A stretch of 64,000 nucleotides of DNA from positions 147,916-211,915 of the forward strand of contig JBNKIW010000004.1 of NCBI GenBank assembly GCA_050290865.1, given 5' to 3'. The notes below the pieces were generated by a model. The model did not search any database, was not told the DNA's origin, and saw nothing but the letters and a program-made list of their open reading frames with translations. The translations under genes and the position numbers were made by a program. This stretch comes from JARRLC01 sp050290865 (GTDB lineage: Bacteria > Pseudomonadota > Alphaproteobacteria > Rhizobiales > Rhodomicrobiaceae). Of the stretch, positions 1 through 8,989 are shown piece after piece. Each line of letters begins with the position of its first letter. Position 1 is the stretch's first letter.

Positions 1-743
1 TCCGTCACGCCCGCCAGCACCTCGGCGACGTGGCGCACCTCGACCTTCGAACCTTCACGCAACAGCTTGCCGGCGATGTTCATCAGGCAGCCGAGATCGC
101 CGCCAAGCAGCACCTCCGCGCCCGTTTCGCCGTAGAGCGCGGTTTTGCGCGATACCATGGCGTTGGATATGTCGGGATACTTGACCGAGAACGTGCCGCC
201 GAAGCCGCAGCACACTTCGCGATCCTCCGCCTCGACAAGCGTGAGGCCCTTGACGGTTTCCAGCAGGTTGCGCGGCTGCTCAGTCACACCCATTTCGCGC
301 AGGTTCGCGCAGGAGTCGTGATAGGTAACCTTCCTCGGGAATTCCGCATGCACGGCTGAAACGCCCAACACATCGGTCAGAAAGCTGACGAGTTCGTATG
401 TGCGCGCCGCCATTTCCCGCGCCACGGGACCGAGATCGAGGTCATCGGCGAACAAGTCGGGATAATGCGTCTTCAGCATCCCCGCGCATGATCCGGACGG
501 CACCACGACATAATCGTAGCCGCGGAACAGCTCCAGCACCTGCGTGGCGATGACCAGGGCGTCCGCGCGGTCACCATTGTTGTAGGCGGGCTGGCCGCAA
601 CAGGTCTGTCCGGAGGGGACTTCGACGACGCAGCCCGCGGCTTCGAGCAGCTTGATGGCGGCGAATCCGACCGACGGGCGGAATACATCCACAAGGCAAG
701 TCACGAAAAAACCGATGCGAAGTGGCCGCGCGCCGTCATTCAT
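1..743 (-). CDS. lutA: LutA/YkgE-type Fe-S oxidoreductase subunit, 3' end cut by the window edge
   Basis: Read on the minus strand from an ATG at 743 (protein starts MNDGARPLRIGFFVTC), this open frame runs off the left edge after about 247 codons. LutA proteins are about 240-250 residues, so nearly all of it is visible. Two cysteine-rich CCG modules are seen: GQTCCGQPAYN plus PSGSCAG, and HDSCANLRE plus EVCCGFGGTFS. LutA is one of three subunits of the LutABC iron-sulfur complex that oxidises L-lactate to pyruvate; the other two, lutB and lutC, lie about 10 kb away on the same strand (11622-13067 and 10942-11625). A cytochrome c gene precedes it on the same strand. It could also be a CCG subunit of a related 2-hydroxyacid oxidase, but the length and the presence of lutBC favour LutA. 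Confidence 0.85.
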   Translation of the reverse strand, partial: MNDGARPLRIGFFVTCLVDVFRPSVGFAAIKLLEAAGCVVEVPSGQTCCGQPAYNNGDRADALVIATQVLELFRGYDYVVVPSGSCAGMLKTHYPDLFADDLDLGPVAREMAARTYELVSFLTDVLGVSAVHAEFPRKVTYHDSCANLREMGVTEQPRNLLETVKGLTLVEAEDREVCCGFGGTFSVKYPDISNAMVSRKTALYGETGAEVLLGGDLGCLMNIAGKLLREGSKVEVRHVAEVLAGVT

Positions 744-930
744 AACGTGCCTCGAAACATGTCCCGGCCAGCAGTCCCAAACTGCTGCCAATCCCTGCCA
801 CCATTCCATCCCGGCGAGGTGCGACCGGACCATCGGGAGCGGCGTATGCGGGATTCACGAATTCGCACTCCCGGCTCGCCGGATCAAGCCCGGCGAAGGT
901 GGAATAGCGGTAATTCTGTTACCTGTTTTA

Positions 931-977
931 CCGGGCCGGCACGGCCCGTTCGCACACAACGCGGAACAGGCCGTGCC
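931..977. other. GC-rich hairpin between cytochrome c gene and lutA
   Basis: A 9-bp perfect stem, GGCACGGCC at 938-946 and GGCCGTGCC at 969-977, with a 22-nt loop and self-complementary CCGG flanks. It sits just downstream of the cytochrome c stop on the minus strand. There is no T-run on either side, so it could be an attenuating or RNA-stabilising hairpin rather than a classical terminator. Confidence 0.35.
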
Positions 978-1011
978 CGGGCCGGCATTCGCAGTCACAA
1001 AGTGAGGGCTG

Positions 1012-1407
1012 TCACTTCTCCGAGAACTGCTTGAGGTAGGCGATGACATTCTTGCGGTCTTTTTCTTTTTTCAGACCGACGAACGCCATCTTGTTCTTGG
1101 GAATGAATTTTCTTGGATCGGCGAGGTACTTGTCGATGTTCTCCTCGGTCCAGACGAGGCCTTTCTCGCCGGCTTCCTTCATCGCCTTCGAGTAGCCCTT
1201 GAAACCCTCGACCGTACCAGCCTTGCGGCCGATGAGATTATTCTGGATCGGGCCGACCAGGTTTTTCGCGGTGGGGCCGACCTGATGGCAGATCTTGCAC
1301 TTGACCCACACCTTCTTACCCTTCTTAGCGTCTCCCTCATCCGCGTGCGCCGCAAACGGCAGCGAAAGAACAAGGGCTACTGCCGCCGCAGATATCTTGA
1401 TCTTCAT
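1012..1407 (-). CDS. Soluble class I c-type cytochrome (cytochrome c2/c550-like), exported
   Basis: 131 residues with an N-terminal signal peptide (MKIKISAAAVALVLSLPFAAHA, split here as about 22 residues ending AHA). A single haem-binding CKICH lies at C37-H41, and a likely axial Met is M107 in NKMAFVG. The length and the GRKAGTV and KMAF landmarks are those of the alphaproteobacterial cytochrome c2/mitochondrial-type class I family, periplasmic electron carriers to terminal oxidases. The start at 1407 is preferred over an in-frame ATG seven codons upstream because AAGGAGAAG lies just before it. It lies 268 nt upstream of lutA on the same strand, so it might accept electrons from lactate or glycolate oxidation; that is inference. 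Confidence 0.9.
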   Translation of the reverse strand: MKIKISAAAVALVLSLPFAAHADEGDAKKGKKVWVKCKICHQVGPTAKNLVGPIQNNLIGRKAGTVEGFKGYSKAMKEAGEKGLVWTEENIDKYLADPRKFIPKNKMAFVGLKKEKDRKNVIAYLKQFSEK

Positions 1408-1651
1408 GGCTTCTCCTTCTGTTTCCACAACCCGGCACGACCGTTCTCACCGGCGCCCGGTGCTCCGGACCTTCGCGCACACAGCGCCAGTAAACACATA
1501 ATAGAAATATGTGGTGTTCGGCCAGGACTTTATCGAAGCGCGTCACGATGTGCCAGCGTCAATTTGCCTGCATCCTGCTCTGGCACGCCCGCTAAGAAAT
1601 GCTGAACCGACTTGCCGCGAGCACTCATCAGGGCTTCTTAGCTGAGCCGTC

Positions 1652-2623
1652 CTAAGGCGCTGCGCGCATTGCCGGAACTGCGCGGGCGGGAACGGGCGTG
1701 GGCATACGGATCGGATCGAGGCCCCGTTCCCAATAGGGTTCGGAGCCGTAGCGCTGGGCAAGGTAATCGACGAAAACCTTCAGCTTGGCGGGCACGTATT
1801 GGCGGCAGGGGTAGACGGCGTGAATGGCGGTATCCGACGCCAGGCGATAGTCCGGAAGGATGGCTTTGAGCCGGCCCGCCCGCAGGTCGTCGGCCACCGC
1901 CCAGGTCGCGGGCATGCCGATGCCGTACCCATTCAGGAGCGCCTCGTTGATGATGTCGCCGGAATTGGTGCGAAGATGGCTGGAGGTCTTCACCACCACG
2001 AGACCTTCAGGACCTTCAAGCCGCCAGACCGGACTATGGCCCGACGCGAGACAGTTGTGCCGCGCAAGATCGGCGGGCGTGCGCGGCGTGCCGATCCGGT
2101 CGAGATAATCCGGCGAGGCGCAGATCACGCGGCGGCAGGGGGCAAGCTTGCGGGCGACGAGGCTGGAATCGTTCAACTGTGCGATACGGATGGCCAGATC
2201 GATCCCTTCGCCGACGATATCGACGATTGCGTCGCTGGACTGAATTTCGACGGTGAGGTCAGGATACTGGCGCAGGAAGGCGGTCAGATGAGGCGCGATA
2301 TGCAGCCGCGCGAAACTCGCCGGGGCCGTGACGCGCAGCGTGCCGCTGGCGCGTTCGTTCAGTTGCGAGACGAACGCCTCGGCCTCCTCGATATCGGTGA
2401 GGATGCCGACGACCCGTTCATGGAAACCCTGGCCCGTCTCGGTGAGCTTGAGCTGCCGCGTCGTGCGCTGGAAAAGGCGCGCGCCCAGCCGGTCCTCCAT
2501 GTGACTGATGCGTTTACTGACGACGGCGGGGGAGAGCCCCATATCGCGTCCTGCAGCGGACATGCTACCGGCGGCGGCGACGCGGACGAAAATCTCGAGA
2601 TCCGTAATCGGAGTAGCTGGCAC
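1652..2623 (-). CDS. LysR-family transcriptional regulator
   Basis: 323 residues. The N-terminal winged helix-turn-helix (about residues 5-65) has the LysR pattern: LEIFVRVAAAGSMSAAGRDM followed by LSPAVVSKRISHMEDRLG and LFQRTTR. A LysR substrate-binding domain follows (about 90-295). LysR proteins sense a small ligand through that domain and usually control a divergent operon and their own gene. This one is divergent from glcDEF, with 188 nt between its start and the glcD start, so regulation of glycolate oxidase by a 2-hydroxyacid is the natural inference. No confident T-N11-A operator was pinned down in the gap. Confidence 0.9.
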   Translation of the reverse strand: MPATPITDLEIFVRVAAAGSMSAAGRDMGLSPAVVSKRISHMEDRLGARLFQRTTRQLKLTETGQGFHERVVGILTDIEEAEAFVSQLNERASGTLRVTAPASFARLHIAPHLTAFLRQYPDLTVEIQSSDAIVDIVGEGIDLAIRIAQLNDSSLVARKLAPCRRVICASPDYLDRIGTPRTPADLARHNCLASGHSPVWRLEGPEGLVVVKTSSHLRTNSGDIINEALLNGYGIGMPATWAVADDLRAGRLKAILPDYRLASDTAIHAVYPCRQYVPAKLKVFVDYLAQRYGSEPYWERGLDPIRMPTPVPARAVPAMRAAP

Positions 2624-2811
2624 GCGAGAGCTTTCTCTATCTCAGCCGGAGGTGATTTGCGGTGTACGTTACAGTAGATAGTGTTAGATTACGCACCGCG
2701 GTGTCAATGGCGCATTCGTGCCATATGTCACACATTTTGCGTGAGAGATATGTCAGAATTTTAACCGATTTGACGATTTTTCACCACAACAGCACAATTA
2801 TGGAAGAAATC

Positions 2812-4260
2812 ATGTCCATCGCCCTTCCTGCCCCGAGAGCGGACACTCTTCGCAAGCGAAACGTCGTCGTCAATGCTTTGAAAAAGCTGGTTGATCCGAA
2901 CGCCGTCATCGCCGAAGAAGCCGGCCGGCGGGTCTTCGAAACCGATGCTCTGACCGCACACAGGCGGCTGCCGCTGGCTGTCGTTCTGCCGTCGTCCACC
3001 GAAGAAGTGAGCCGGGTTCTGACATATTGCCACGGGGCCGGTATCCGCATCGTTGCACGCGGCGCGGGAACATCGCTGTCCGGTGGGGCTCTGCCGCTGG
3101 AGGATGCCATCGTCCTCTCCCTTTCGCGCATGAATCGCGTTCTGGAGATCAATTCTGACAGCCGGTATATCCGCGTTGAAACGGGGATAACGAATCTCGG
3201 CGTCTCCGACGCTGCCGCCCCGTCCGGGTTTCACTACGCTCCGGATCCGTCGAGCCAGCTCGCCTGCACGGTCGGCGGCAACATCGCCATGAACGCAGGC
3301 GGTGCGCATTGCCTCAAATACGGTGTGACAACGAACAACGTCCTCGGGCTTAAGATGGTCCTGATGAATGGCGATATCGTGGAGTTCGGAGGGCCTAATC
3401 TTGACGCCGCCGGTTATGATTTCCTGGCGCTCATAAACGGCTCCGAGGGACAGTTCGGCGTGGTCACCGAAGCGACGCTCAGAATTCTCCGCCGGGCGGA
3501 GGGCGCGCGGCCCGTGATGATCGGCTTTGCCTCGCCCGAGGCCGCGGGAGCCTGCGTCGCGGCGATCATCGGGCGCGGCATCATACCGGTGGCCATCGAG
3601 TTCATGGACAAGCCTGCCACCAAAGTGTGCGAGGAGTTCGCACATGCGGGCTATCCGCTGGATGCCGAGGCGCTCCTGATCATCGAAGTGGAAGGGTCGG
3701 AGGCGGAGATGGGCGCGCTTCTTGAGAGAATCGGCGAGATTGCGAGCGAATTCACCCCCACCGTGATTCGCGTCAGCGAGAGCGAGGAGGAATCGGCGCG
3801 CATCTGGAAAGGCCGAAAGGCGGCCTTCGGGGCCATCGGGCGGATTGCGGATTATCTGTGTATGGATGGCGTAATCCCGCTCGCCAGACTGCCCCAGGCG
3901 CTGCAGTCGATCTCGGCGATCTGCCGCCGCCACGGTCTCGGCGTCGCCAATATTTTCCACGCCGGGGACGGCAACCTGCACCCGCTCATTCTCTATGACG
4001 CCAACGACCCGAACGAGAAGGCGCGCGCGGAACTGTGCGGCGAGGAAATCCTCCGGCTTTGCGTCAAGCTCGGCGGCTGTCTGACGGGCGAGCACGGCGT
4101 CGGCGTCGAGAAGCGCGAACTTATGAACGACCAGTACAACGAGGTGGACATCGCCCAGCAGATGCGCGTAAAGACCGTATTCGATCCGGATTGGCTGCTC
4201 AATCCGGGCAAGGTCTTCCCGCTGAAAGCTCAGGAACCGTTTCTGGCCCGTGTACGCTAG
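2812..4260 (+). CDS. glcD: Glycolate oxidase FAD-binding subunit GlcD
   Basis: 482 residues from the ATG at 2812, chosen because GGAAG at 2802-2806 forms a Shine-Dalgarno site at good spacing; an in-frame ATG at 2800 and one at 2662 are less likely. E. coli GlcD is 499 residues. The FAD-binding PCMH domain (about 40-215) shows RGAGTSLSGGA and GGNIAMNAGGAH; the FAD-oxidase C-terminal domain (about 220-475) shows HAGDGNLHPL and GEHGVGVEKR. GlcD oxidises glycolate (or D-lactate) to glyoxylate (or pyruvate) with GlcE and GlcF. Its stop overlaps the GTG start of glcE by 11 nt, which implies translational coupling. Confidence 0.93.
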   Translation: MSIALPAPRADTLRKRNVVVNALKKLVDPNAVIAEEAGRRVFETDALTAHRRLPLAVVLPSSTEEVSRVLTYCHGAGIRIVARGAGTSLSGGALPLEDAIVLSLSRMNRVLEINSDSRYIRVETGITNLGVSDAAAPSGFHYAPDPSSQLACTVGGNIAMNAGGAHCLKYGVTTNNVLGLKMVLMNGDIVEFGGPNLDAAGYDFLALINGSEGQFGVVTEATLRILRRAEGARPVMIGFASPEAAGACVAAIIGRGIIPVAIEFMDKPATKVCEEFAHAGYPLDAEALLIIEVEGSEAEMGALLERIGEIASEFTPTVIRVSESEEESARIWKGRKAAFGAIGRIADYLCMDGVIPLARLPQALQSISAICRRHGLGVANIFHAGDGNLHPLILYDANDPNEKARAELCGEEILRLCVKLGGCLTGEHGVGVEKRELMNDQYNEVDIAQQMRVKTVFDPDWLLNPGKVFPLKAQEPFLARVR

Positions 4261-5479
4261 CGAAACCTATCTGCCGCGCAATGAGAACGACCTGGCCGGG
4301 CTGATTGCGCAGGCTGCGTCGCAAAGTCTGCCCTTGGAAGTGTGCGGGAGTCGTACCAAGCGCGCCATCGGCAGGCCGATGGAGGTCGGTGCGCGCATCT
4401 CGGCGCAGGAGATGACCGGGATCACGCTCTACGAACCGGCGGAACTGGTGATCTCGGCCCGCGCGGGAACGCCGCTTGACGAGATCGAAGCGCAGCTTGC
4501 CGCCAATGGCCAGGAACTCGCTTTCGAGCCCTGCCGCCTCGACCGCCTGCTGGGCGATGCCGATGGCGCGCCCGCGACGCTCGGCGGCATCATCGCCACC
4601 AACGCCTCCGGTCCGCGGCGGATCTTGCGCGGTGCAGCGCGCGACCATGTCATCGGCATGCGCTGTGTCAACGGGCTGGGCGAGGCCGTCAAGTCCGGCG
4701 GCCGGGTGATGAAGAATGTCACCGGCTACGATCTGGCGCGGGGGCTGGCCGGCTCGTGGGGCACGCTGGCCGTGATGACCGAAATCACGCTCAAGGTGCT
4801 CCCGCGCGCCGAGGAATCACGGACGCTGCTGTTCACAGGGCTGTCCGACGAGGCGGCCGTCGCGGCGCTCTCGGCGGCGACAGGCAGCCCTTTCGAGGTG
4901 TCCGGCACGGTGCACCTGCAGCAATCTTTCGCCGAGCGCCTCAGCAACCCAGATATTTCGAGCCTCCAGCAATCCGTCACGGCGCTGCGGCTAGAGAATT
5001 TCTCTCCTTCCGTGGAGTACCGCACAGGCCGGCTTCACAAGACGCTCAGTCCCTTCGGCACTCTCTACGAGCTTGAAGACGACCGCTCGCGCGCGTTTTG
5101 GGAGGATATCCGCAATCTCACCTTCGCCACGGGCAGCGACCTGCCCTTGTGGCGGATAAGCGCGGCTCCGCACCAGGCGGCAAGGCTCATGCGCGCGCTG
5201 ACCACGCAGATCGAATGCAACGCGGCCTATGACTGGTCTGGCGGGCTGATCTGGGCGGAAGTCGGGCCCGCGACGGATGCCAGCGCAACCGTTCTGCGCC
5301 GCATCATCGCCGAGTTCCACGCCGACGCGACGCTGATCCGCGCCAGTGAAGCCACAAGGGCGTCCGTCGATGTCTTCCACCCGCTGCCGGAAATCAATAT
5401 GACGCTTATCCGGCGGCTCAAGGAGGCGTTCGATCCGCACCAAATACTGAATCCCGGCCGGATGTATCCAGGCGTATAG
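4250..5479 (+). CDS. glcE: Glycolate oxidase FAD-binding subunit GlcE
   Basis: 409 residues, starting at a GTG that overlaps the glcD stop (GTGTACGCTAG). It contains a single FAD-binding PCMH domain in roughly the first 190 residues, seen in LGGIIATNASGPRRILRG and MKNVTGYDLARGLAGSWG, and lacks the full FAD-oxidase C-terminal domain. That is the diagnostic GlcE arrangement (E. coli GlcE is about 350 residues). The C-terminus ends HQILNPGRMYPGV, typical of the family. GlcE is required with GlcD and GlcF for membrane-associated glycolate oxidation. Middle gene of glcDEF. Confidence 0.92.
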   Translation: MYASETYLPRNENDLAGLIAQAASQSLPLEVCGSRTKRAIGRPMEVGARISAQEMTGITLYEPAELVISARAGTPLDEIEAQLAANGQELAFEPCRLDRLLGDADGAPATLGGIIATNASGPRRILRGAARDHVIGMRCVNGLGEAVKSGGRVMKNVTGYDLARGLAGSWGTLAVMTEITLKVLPRAEESRTLLFTGLSDEAAVAALSAATGSPFEVSGTVHLQQSFAERLSNPDISSLQQSVTALRLENFSPSVEYRTGRLHKTLSPFGTLYELEDDRSRAFWEDIRNLTFATGSDLPLWRISAAPHQAARLMRALTTQIECNAAYDWSGGLIWAEVGPATDASATVLRRIIAEFHADATLIRASEATRASVDVFHPLPEINMTLIRRLKEAFDPHQILNPGRMYPGV

Positions 5480-5510
5480 AAGGGGCGCGCCGGAGAGGAG
5501 GCCGACAGCC

Positions 5511-6902
5511 ATGGAAACGCATTTCTCGCCGCAGCAACTCGCCGATCCGATGCTGGCTGAAGCGGAAGCCATTCTCCGGCGCTGCGTGCATTGCGGCCTG
5601 TGCACGGCGACCTGTTCCACCTATGTCATACTCGGCGACGAGCGCGACAGCCCGCGCGGGCGCATCTATCTCATCAAGGACATGCTGGAAAACGGGCGCA
5701 GGCCCACCGCCGAGGTGCGCCAGCATCTCGACCGCTGCCTGTCCTGCCTGTCCTGTATGACGACCTGCCCGAGCGGCGTGGACTACATGCATTTCGTGGA
5801 TCACGCCCGCGCCTATGTTGAAAGAACCGGACGCCGTCCGCTGAAGGAACGCTTCGTGCGGCGCCTGCTGCGCCGGGTCGTGCCCTATCCGCAGCGTTTC
5901 CATTTCGCACTGCGGCTGGCGTTGCTGGGCAAGCCGTTCGCCGCCCTCCTGCGAGCATTCCGGCTGAAAGAGCTGGCGGCAATGCTTCGCCTGGCACCGC
6001 GCAGGCTTCCCAAGGCGGCGAAGAACCAGGGTGGCGATACCGCCGCCCGTGTCGCGCTCCCCCTTGCCAGGAACGGGTTGGCTCAGGGCCGCGTAATCCT
6101 GCATGCGGGCTGTGCTCAGGCGGTCCTGCGGCCCCAGATCAACGAGGCGGCGATCCGGCTTCTATCGTCGAAAGGCATTGAGGTCGTGGTCCCCGAGGGG
6201 CAGGGCTGCTGCGGCGCGCTCACGCATCATATGGGCCAGACGGAGGAGGCGCTGGCCTTCGCCCGTCACAATATCGAGGTGTGGGAACGGGTCATCGCTG
6301 CGGGGCCGGTCGCGGCCATCCTCATCACGGCCTCGGGTTGCGGCACGACGGTGAAGGATTACGCTCACATGCTGGCCCACGATCCGGATTTCGCCGCACG
6401 TGCGCAGCGCATCAGCGGGCTGGCCATGGATATCAGCGAGTATCTCGCCAATACCATCGACCTGGGCGGTCCGGAGGGCTGGTCGGATATCCGCGTCGCC
6501 TATCATTCCGCCTGTTCGATGCAGCACGGCCAGGGGATCAACGACGAGCCGCGGCGCCTGTTGCGCGAGGCTGGCTTCACCGTTGTCGAAATCCCCGAGG
6601 GGCATATCTGTTGCGGATCGGCGGGAACCTACAACATCCTGCAGCCGAAAATCGCCCGCGAATTGCGGGAGCGCAAGCTGGCCAATATCCGCTCGATGAA
6701 AGCGGACTGCGTGGCGACGGGAAATATCGGCTGTCTCACTCACCTCGCCGCCGGTCCGGATGCTCCGCCCATCGTCCACACCGTCGAACTGCTGAACTGG
6801 ATGCATGGCGGCGCCTGCCCGGCCGAGATCGCGCATCTGGCCGGCCGCGTCAGGCTGCTTCACAACTCGTTCGCGGCGCCGGCCCTGGTCGCGACACGAT
6901 AG
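5511..6902 (+). CDS. glcF: Glycolate oxidase iron-sulfur subunit GlcF
   Basis: 463 residues, preceded by a strong GGAGAGGAGG ribosome site. Two 4Fe-4S ferredoxin motifs are near the N-terminus: C25/C28/C31/C35 in CVHCGLCTATC and C76/C79/C82/C86 in CLSCLSCMTTCPSG. Two CCG modules follow, in GQGCCGALTHHMG with TASGCGTT, and in HSACSMQHGQG with GHICCGSAGTYN. This is the architecture of GlcF, which passes electrons from the GlcD/GlcE flavins to the respiratory chain. Start lies 31 nt after the glcE stop, so the three genes form one operon. Confidence 0.94.
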   Translation: METHFSPQQLADPMLAEAEAILRRCVHCGLCTATCSTYVILGDERDSPRGRIYLIKDMLENGRRPTAEVRQHLDRCLSCLSCMTTCPSGVDYMHFVDHARAYVERTGRRPLKERFVRRLLRRVVPYPQRFHFALRLALLGKPFAALLRAFRLKELAAMLRLAPRRLPKAAKNQGGDTAARVALPLARNGLAQGRVILHAGCAQAVLRPQINEAAIRLLSSKGIEVVVPEGQGCCGALTHHMGQTEEALAFARHNIEVWERVIAAGPVAAILITASGCGTTVKDYAHMLAHDPDFAARAQRISGLAMDISEYLANTIDLGGPEGWSDIRVAYHSACSMQHGQGINDEPRRLLREAGFTVVEIPEGHICCGSAGTYNILQPKIARELRERKLANIRSMKADCVATGNIGCLTHLAAGPDAPPIVHTVELLNWMHGGACPAEIAHLAGRVRLLHNSFAAPALVATR

Positions 6903-6917
6903 GGGGAGCCGCCGCTG

Positions 6918-8087
6918 TCATCCACGGGCGAAATACCGGCGCATGAAACCGTGATAGATCGCGGTCAACTCGTGGAGATGCGCCAGCGGCACATGCTCGT
7001 CCACCTTGTGGATGGTCTTGTTGACGAGACCGAATTCCACCACCGGACACAGCAGGTTGATGAAGCGCGCGTCGGACGTTCCGCCGCTGGTGGACAGGTT
7101 CGGCGTCAGCCCGGTGACGTCGTCGGCCGCCTGCACCAGCGTTTCCACCCAGGCGCCGGGCGGGGTAAGGAAGGCTTCGGACGAGGGGTCCAGCATCAAC
7201 TCGTGATGCAGGCTCGTACTTTGCAGCGCGGCATCGGTGAGCGCCGCGATGCGGGTGCCGAGCGAGGCGCTCGTGTGCCGGTCATTGAAGCGGATGTTGA
7301 AGAGCGCCGTGGCTTTCTGGGGGATGAGGTTCGTCGTCGGATTGCCGGTGTCGATGCTGGTCACTTCCAGATTGGAGGGCGCGAAATTCTCGGTGCCGTC
7401 GTCGAGCGGCTCGTCGAGACAGCGTTTGAGCACGGCGACGAGGCCGGTGAGCGGGTTGCTGGCCAGATGCGGGTAGGCGACGTGCCCCTGTTCGCCGATG
7501 ACCGTCAGCCGCCCGTTGAGGCTCCCGCGCCGTCCGATCTTGATCGTTTCGCCGAGCATCGAGGGGCTGGTCGGCTCGCCGAGGATGCAGTGATCGGGCC
7601 GCTCGCTGGCCCCGCGCATCCATTCGACGACCTTGGCCGTACCATTCACTCCGGGGCCTTCCTCGTCGGCGGTAATGAGGAAGCTGAGGGCGCCGGGCAG
7701 AGCGCCGCCACAATCGGAAAGGTGGTTGAGCGCCGCGGCCAGCATGGCGGCGATGCCGCCCTTCATATCCACGGCGCCGCGGCCGTAGAGGACGCCATGC
7801 TCGATTTCCGCGGCAAACGGCGGATGGGTCCAGGATGCCTCGTCGCCCGGCGGCACGACGTCGATATGCCCGGCAAAGCAGAGATGTGGTGACCCCTCCC
7901 CGATCCGGGCATAGAGATTGTCCACCTCGGGCATGCCCTCGGACCGGAACGGCAGGCGATGACAGGCAAAGCCCGCCTGTGCCAGCACGTTTTGGAGGTA
8001 GTCGAGCGCACCGCCCTGATCCGGCGTCACGCTGGGACAACGAATCAAAGCCTGGGCATGCGCCACGGGATCGGAGGGGCCTGCCAT
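6918..8087 (-). CDS. dapE: Succinyl-diaminopimelate desuccinylase
   Basis: 389 residues of the M20 metallopeptidase family. It hydrolyses N-succinyl-L,L-2,6-diaminopimelate to diaminopimelate and succinate in lysine and cell-wall precursor synthesis. Visible metal and catalytic positions: H74 and D76 in FAGHIDVVPPGD, bridging D107 in GRGAVDMKGG, and E142/E143 in TADEEGPGVNGT. SGGTSDARF near the C-terminus is typical of DapE rather than ArgE. It starts 8 nt after the stop of the upstream two-helix membrane protein, so they probably share a transcript. Its 3' end faces glcF, with only 15 nt between the stops. Confidence 0.95.
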   Translation of the reverse strand: MAGPSDPVAHAQALIRCPSVTPDQGGALDYLQNVLAQAGFACHRLPFRSEGMPEVDNLYARIGEGSPHLCFAGHIDVVPPGDEASWTHPPFAAEIEHGVLYGRGAVDMKGGIAAMLAAALNHLSDCGGALPGALSFLITADEEGPGVNGTAKVVEWMRGASERPDHCILGEPTSPSMLGETIKIGRRGSLNGRLTVIGEQGHVAYPHLASNPLTGLVAVLKRCLDEPLDDGTENFAPSNLEVTSIDTGNPTTNLIPQKATALFNIRFNDRHTSASLGTRIAALTDAALQSTSLHHELMLDPSSEAFLTPPGAWVETLVQAADDVTGLTPNLSTSGGTSDARFINLLCPVVEFGLVNKTIHKVDEHVPLAHLHELTAIYHGFMRRYFARG

Positions 8088-8095
8088 TCACCTGC

Positions 8096-8827
8096 TCATT
8101 CTGATTGCTGCGTAAGCACGATTTTCTGCCAGATCTTGCGGCTGAGGTTGGTCGTCAGCTCTTCGACATCGTTGACCGCGCTGATAACCGTCGCGTCGGG
8201 GTAGTACTGGGCATAAAGCGCCGCCAGCTTGCCCGTCAATGAAAGCATTTCCGTGCAGTAGTCCAGATAGCGCAGCAGCTGCTCGGGCGTCAGATCGCGC
8301 ACCGGGGAGGAGGACGTTCGCTCCGTCCCGCACATAGCCGCAGGATCTTTCGTAAGCTGGTGCATGTCAATAACGTGGCTTAACGCACGCAGACGGTAAA
8401 GGCCGTCGAGCGCGCGGCGGCGCTTGTACCGGTACTCAAGCTGCAGGAAAAACACGATGATGATCCCGCAGATCAGCATGATGTTCAGCGTTGCTTCCAG
8501 CGCTTGCGTGAGTTCGGTAAGCCCGATGTCGCCGCCGAAGAATACGTGGTATGCGCTGATCAGCTTGGCGAAGCCGAACATGCCCCCCACGAGGATGACG
8601 GCGGAAAAGACTCGCAAGCCCCAGTGCCTGCGGCGCAGGGCTTCGGCTTCGCGGGCCGTAACGCGGGACAGATCAAGGAGATGGGAGACGGTGGCGGTCA
8701 GCCCGCGGGCCGGAAAGCGTTCGGCAACGCGGTTCCGCAACATCTCGACCGTTCTGATGATTTCGCGCTCGTCAAGCGTGTGCAAAGGCCTCGTGCCTCC
8801 TTCTCCTCCCATGGACTTTTCTGGCAC
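8096..8827 (-). CDS. Conserved two-helix membrane protein of unknown function
   Basis: Up to 243 residues with no recognised domain. Two hydrophobic segments (about residues 70-92 and 113-132) flank a short loop, followed by a KRRRALDGLYRLRAL segment and a largely helical C-terminal half. The soluble N-terminus (TVEMLRNRVAERFPARGL...) is predicted helical. The start is uncertain. A GTG at 8827 gives the longest form, but an unusually strong GGAGGAGAAGGAGG lies inside that reading at 8797-8810, which suggests a shorter protein starting at TTG 8785 (LHTLDERE...). It is co-directional with dapE (8-nt gap). Confidence 0.7.
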   Translation of the reverse strand: MPEKSMGGEGGTRPLHTLDEREIIRTVEMLRNRVAERFPARGLTATVSHLLDLSRVTAREAEALRRRHWGLRVFSAVILVGGMFGFAKLISAYHVFFGGDIGLTELTQALEATLNIMLICGIIIVFFLQLEYRYKRRRALDGLYRLRALSHVIDMHQLTKDPAAMCGTERTSSSPVRDLTPEQLLRYLDYCTEMLSLTGKLAALYAQYYPDATVISAVNDVEELTTNLSRKIWQKIVLTQQSE

Positions 8828-8989
8828 GCCTCAGCCAAGAAGTCCCGACCCATTTTCCGCAAGTGCTTTCAGGATTTCTCACGAATCAGGCACGCTCACA
8901 AATTATTGAATGTAATATGGTTTTTTTCCGCAAGCCGAGGTCGCATGAGCCGGTGCGGCAAGCGAGGTGCGAACTTGGCTCGGGCTGCA

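Noticed and set aside
2761..4095. 444-codon open frame on the minus strand
   Set aside because: Antisense of glcD, which has complete FAD-oxidase motifs.
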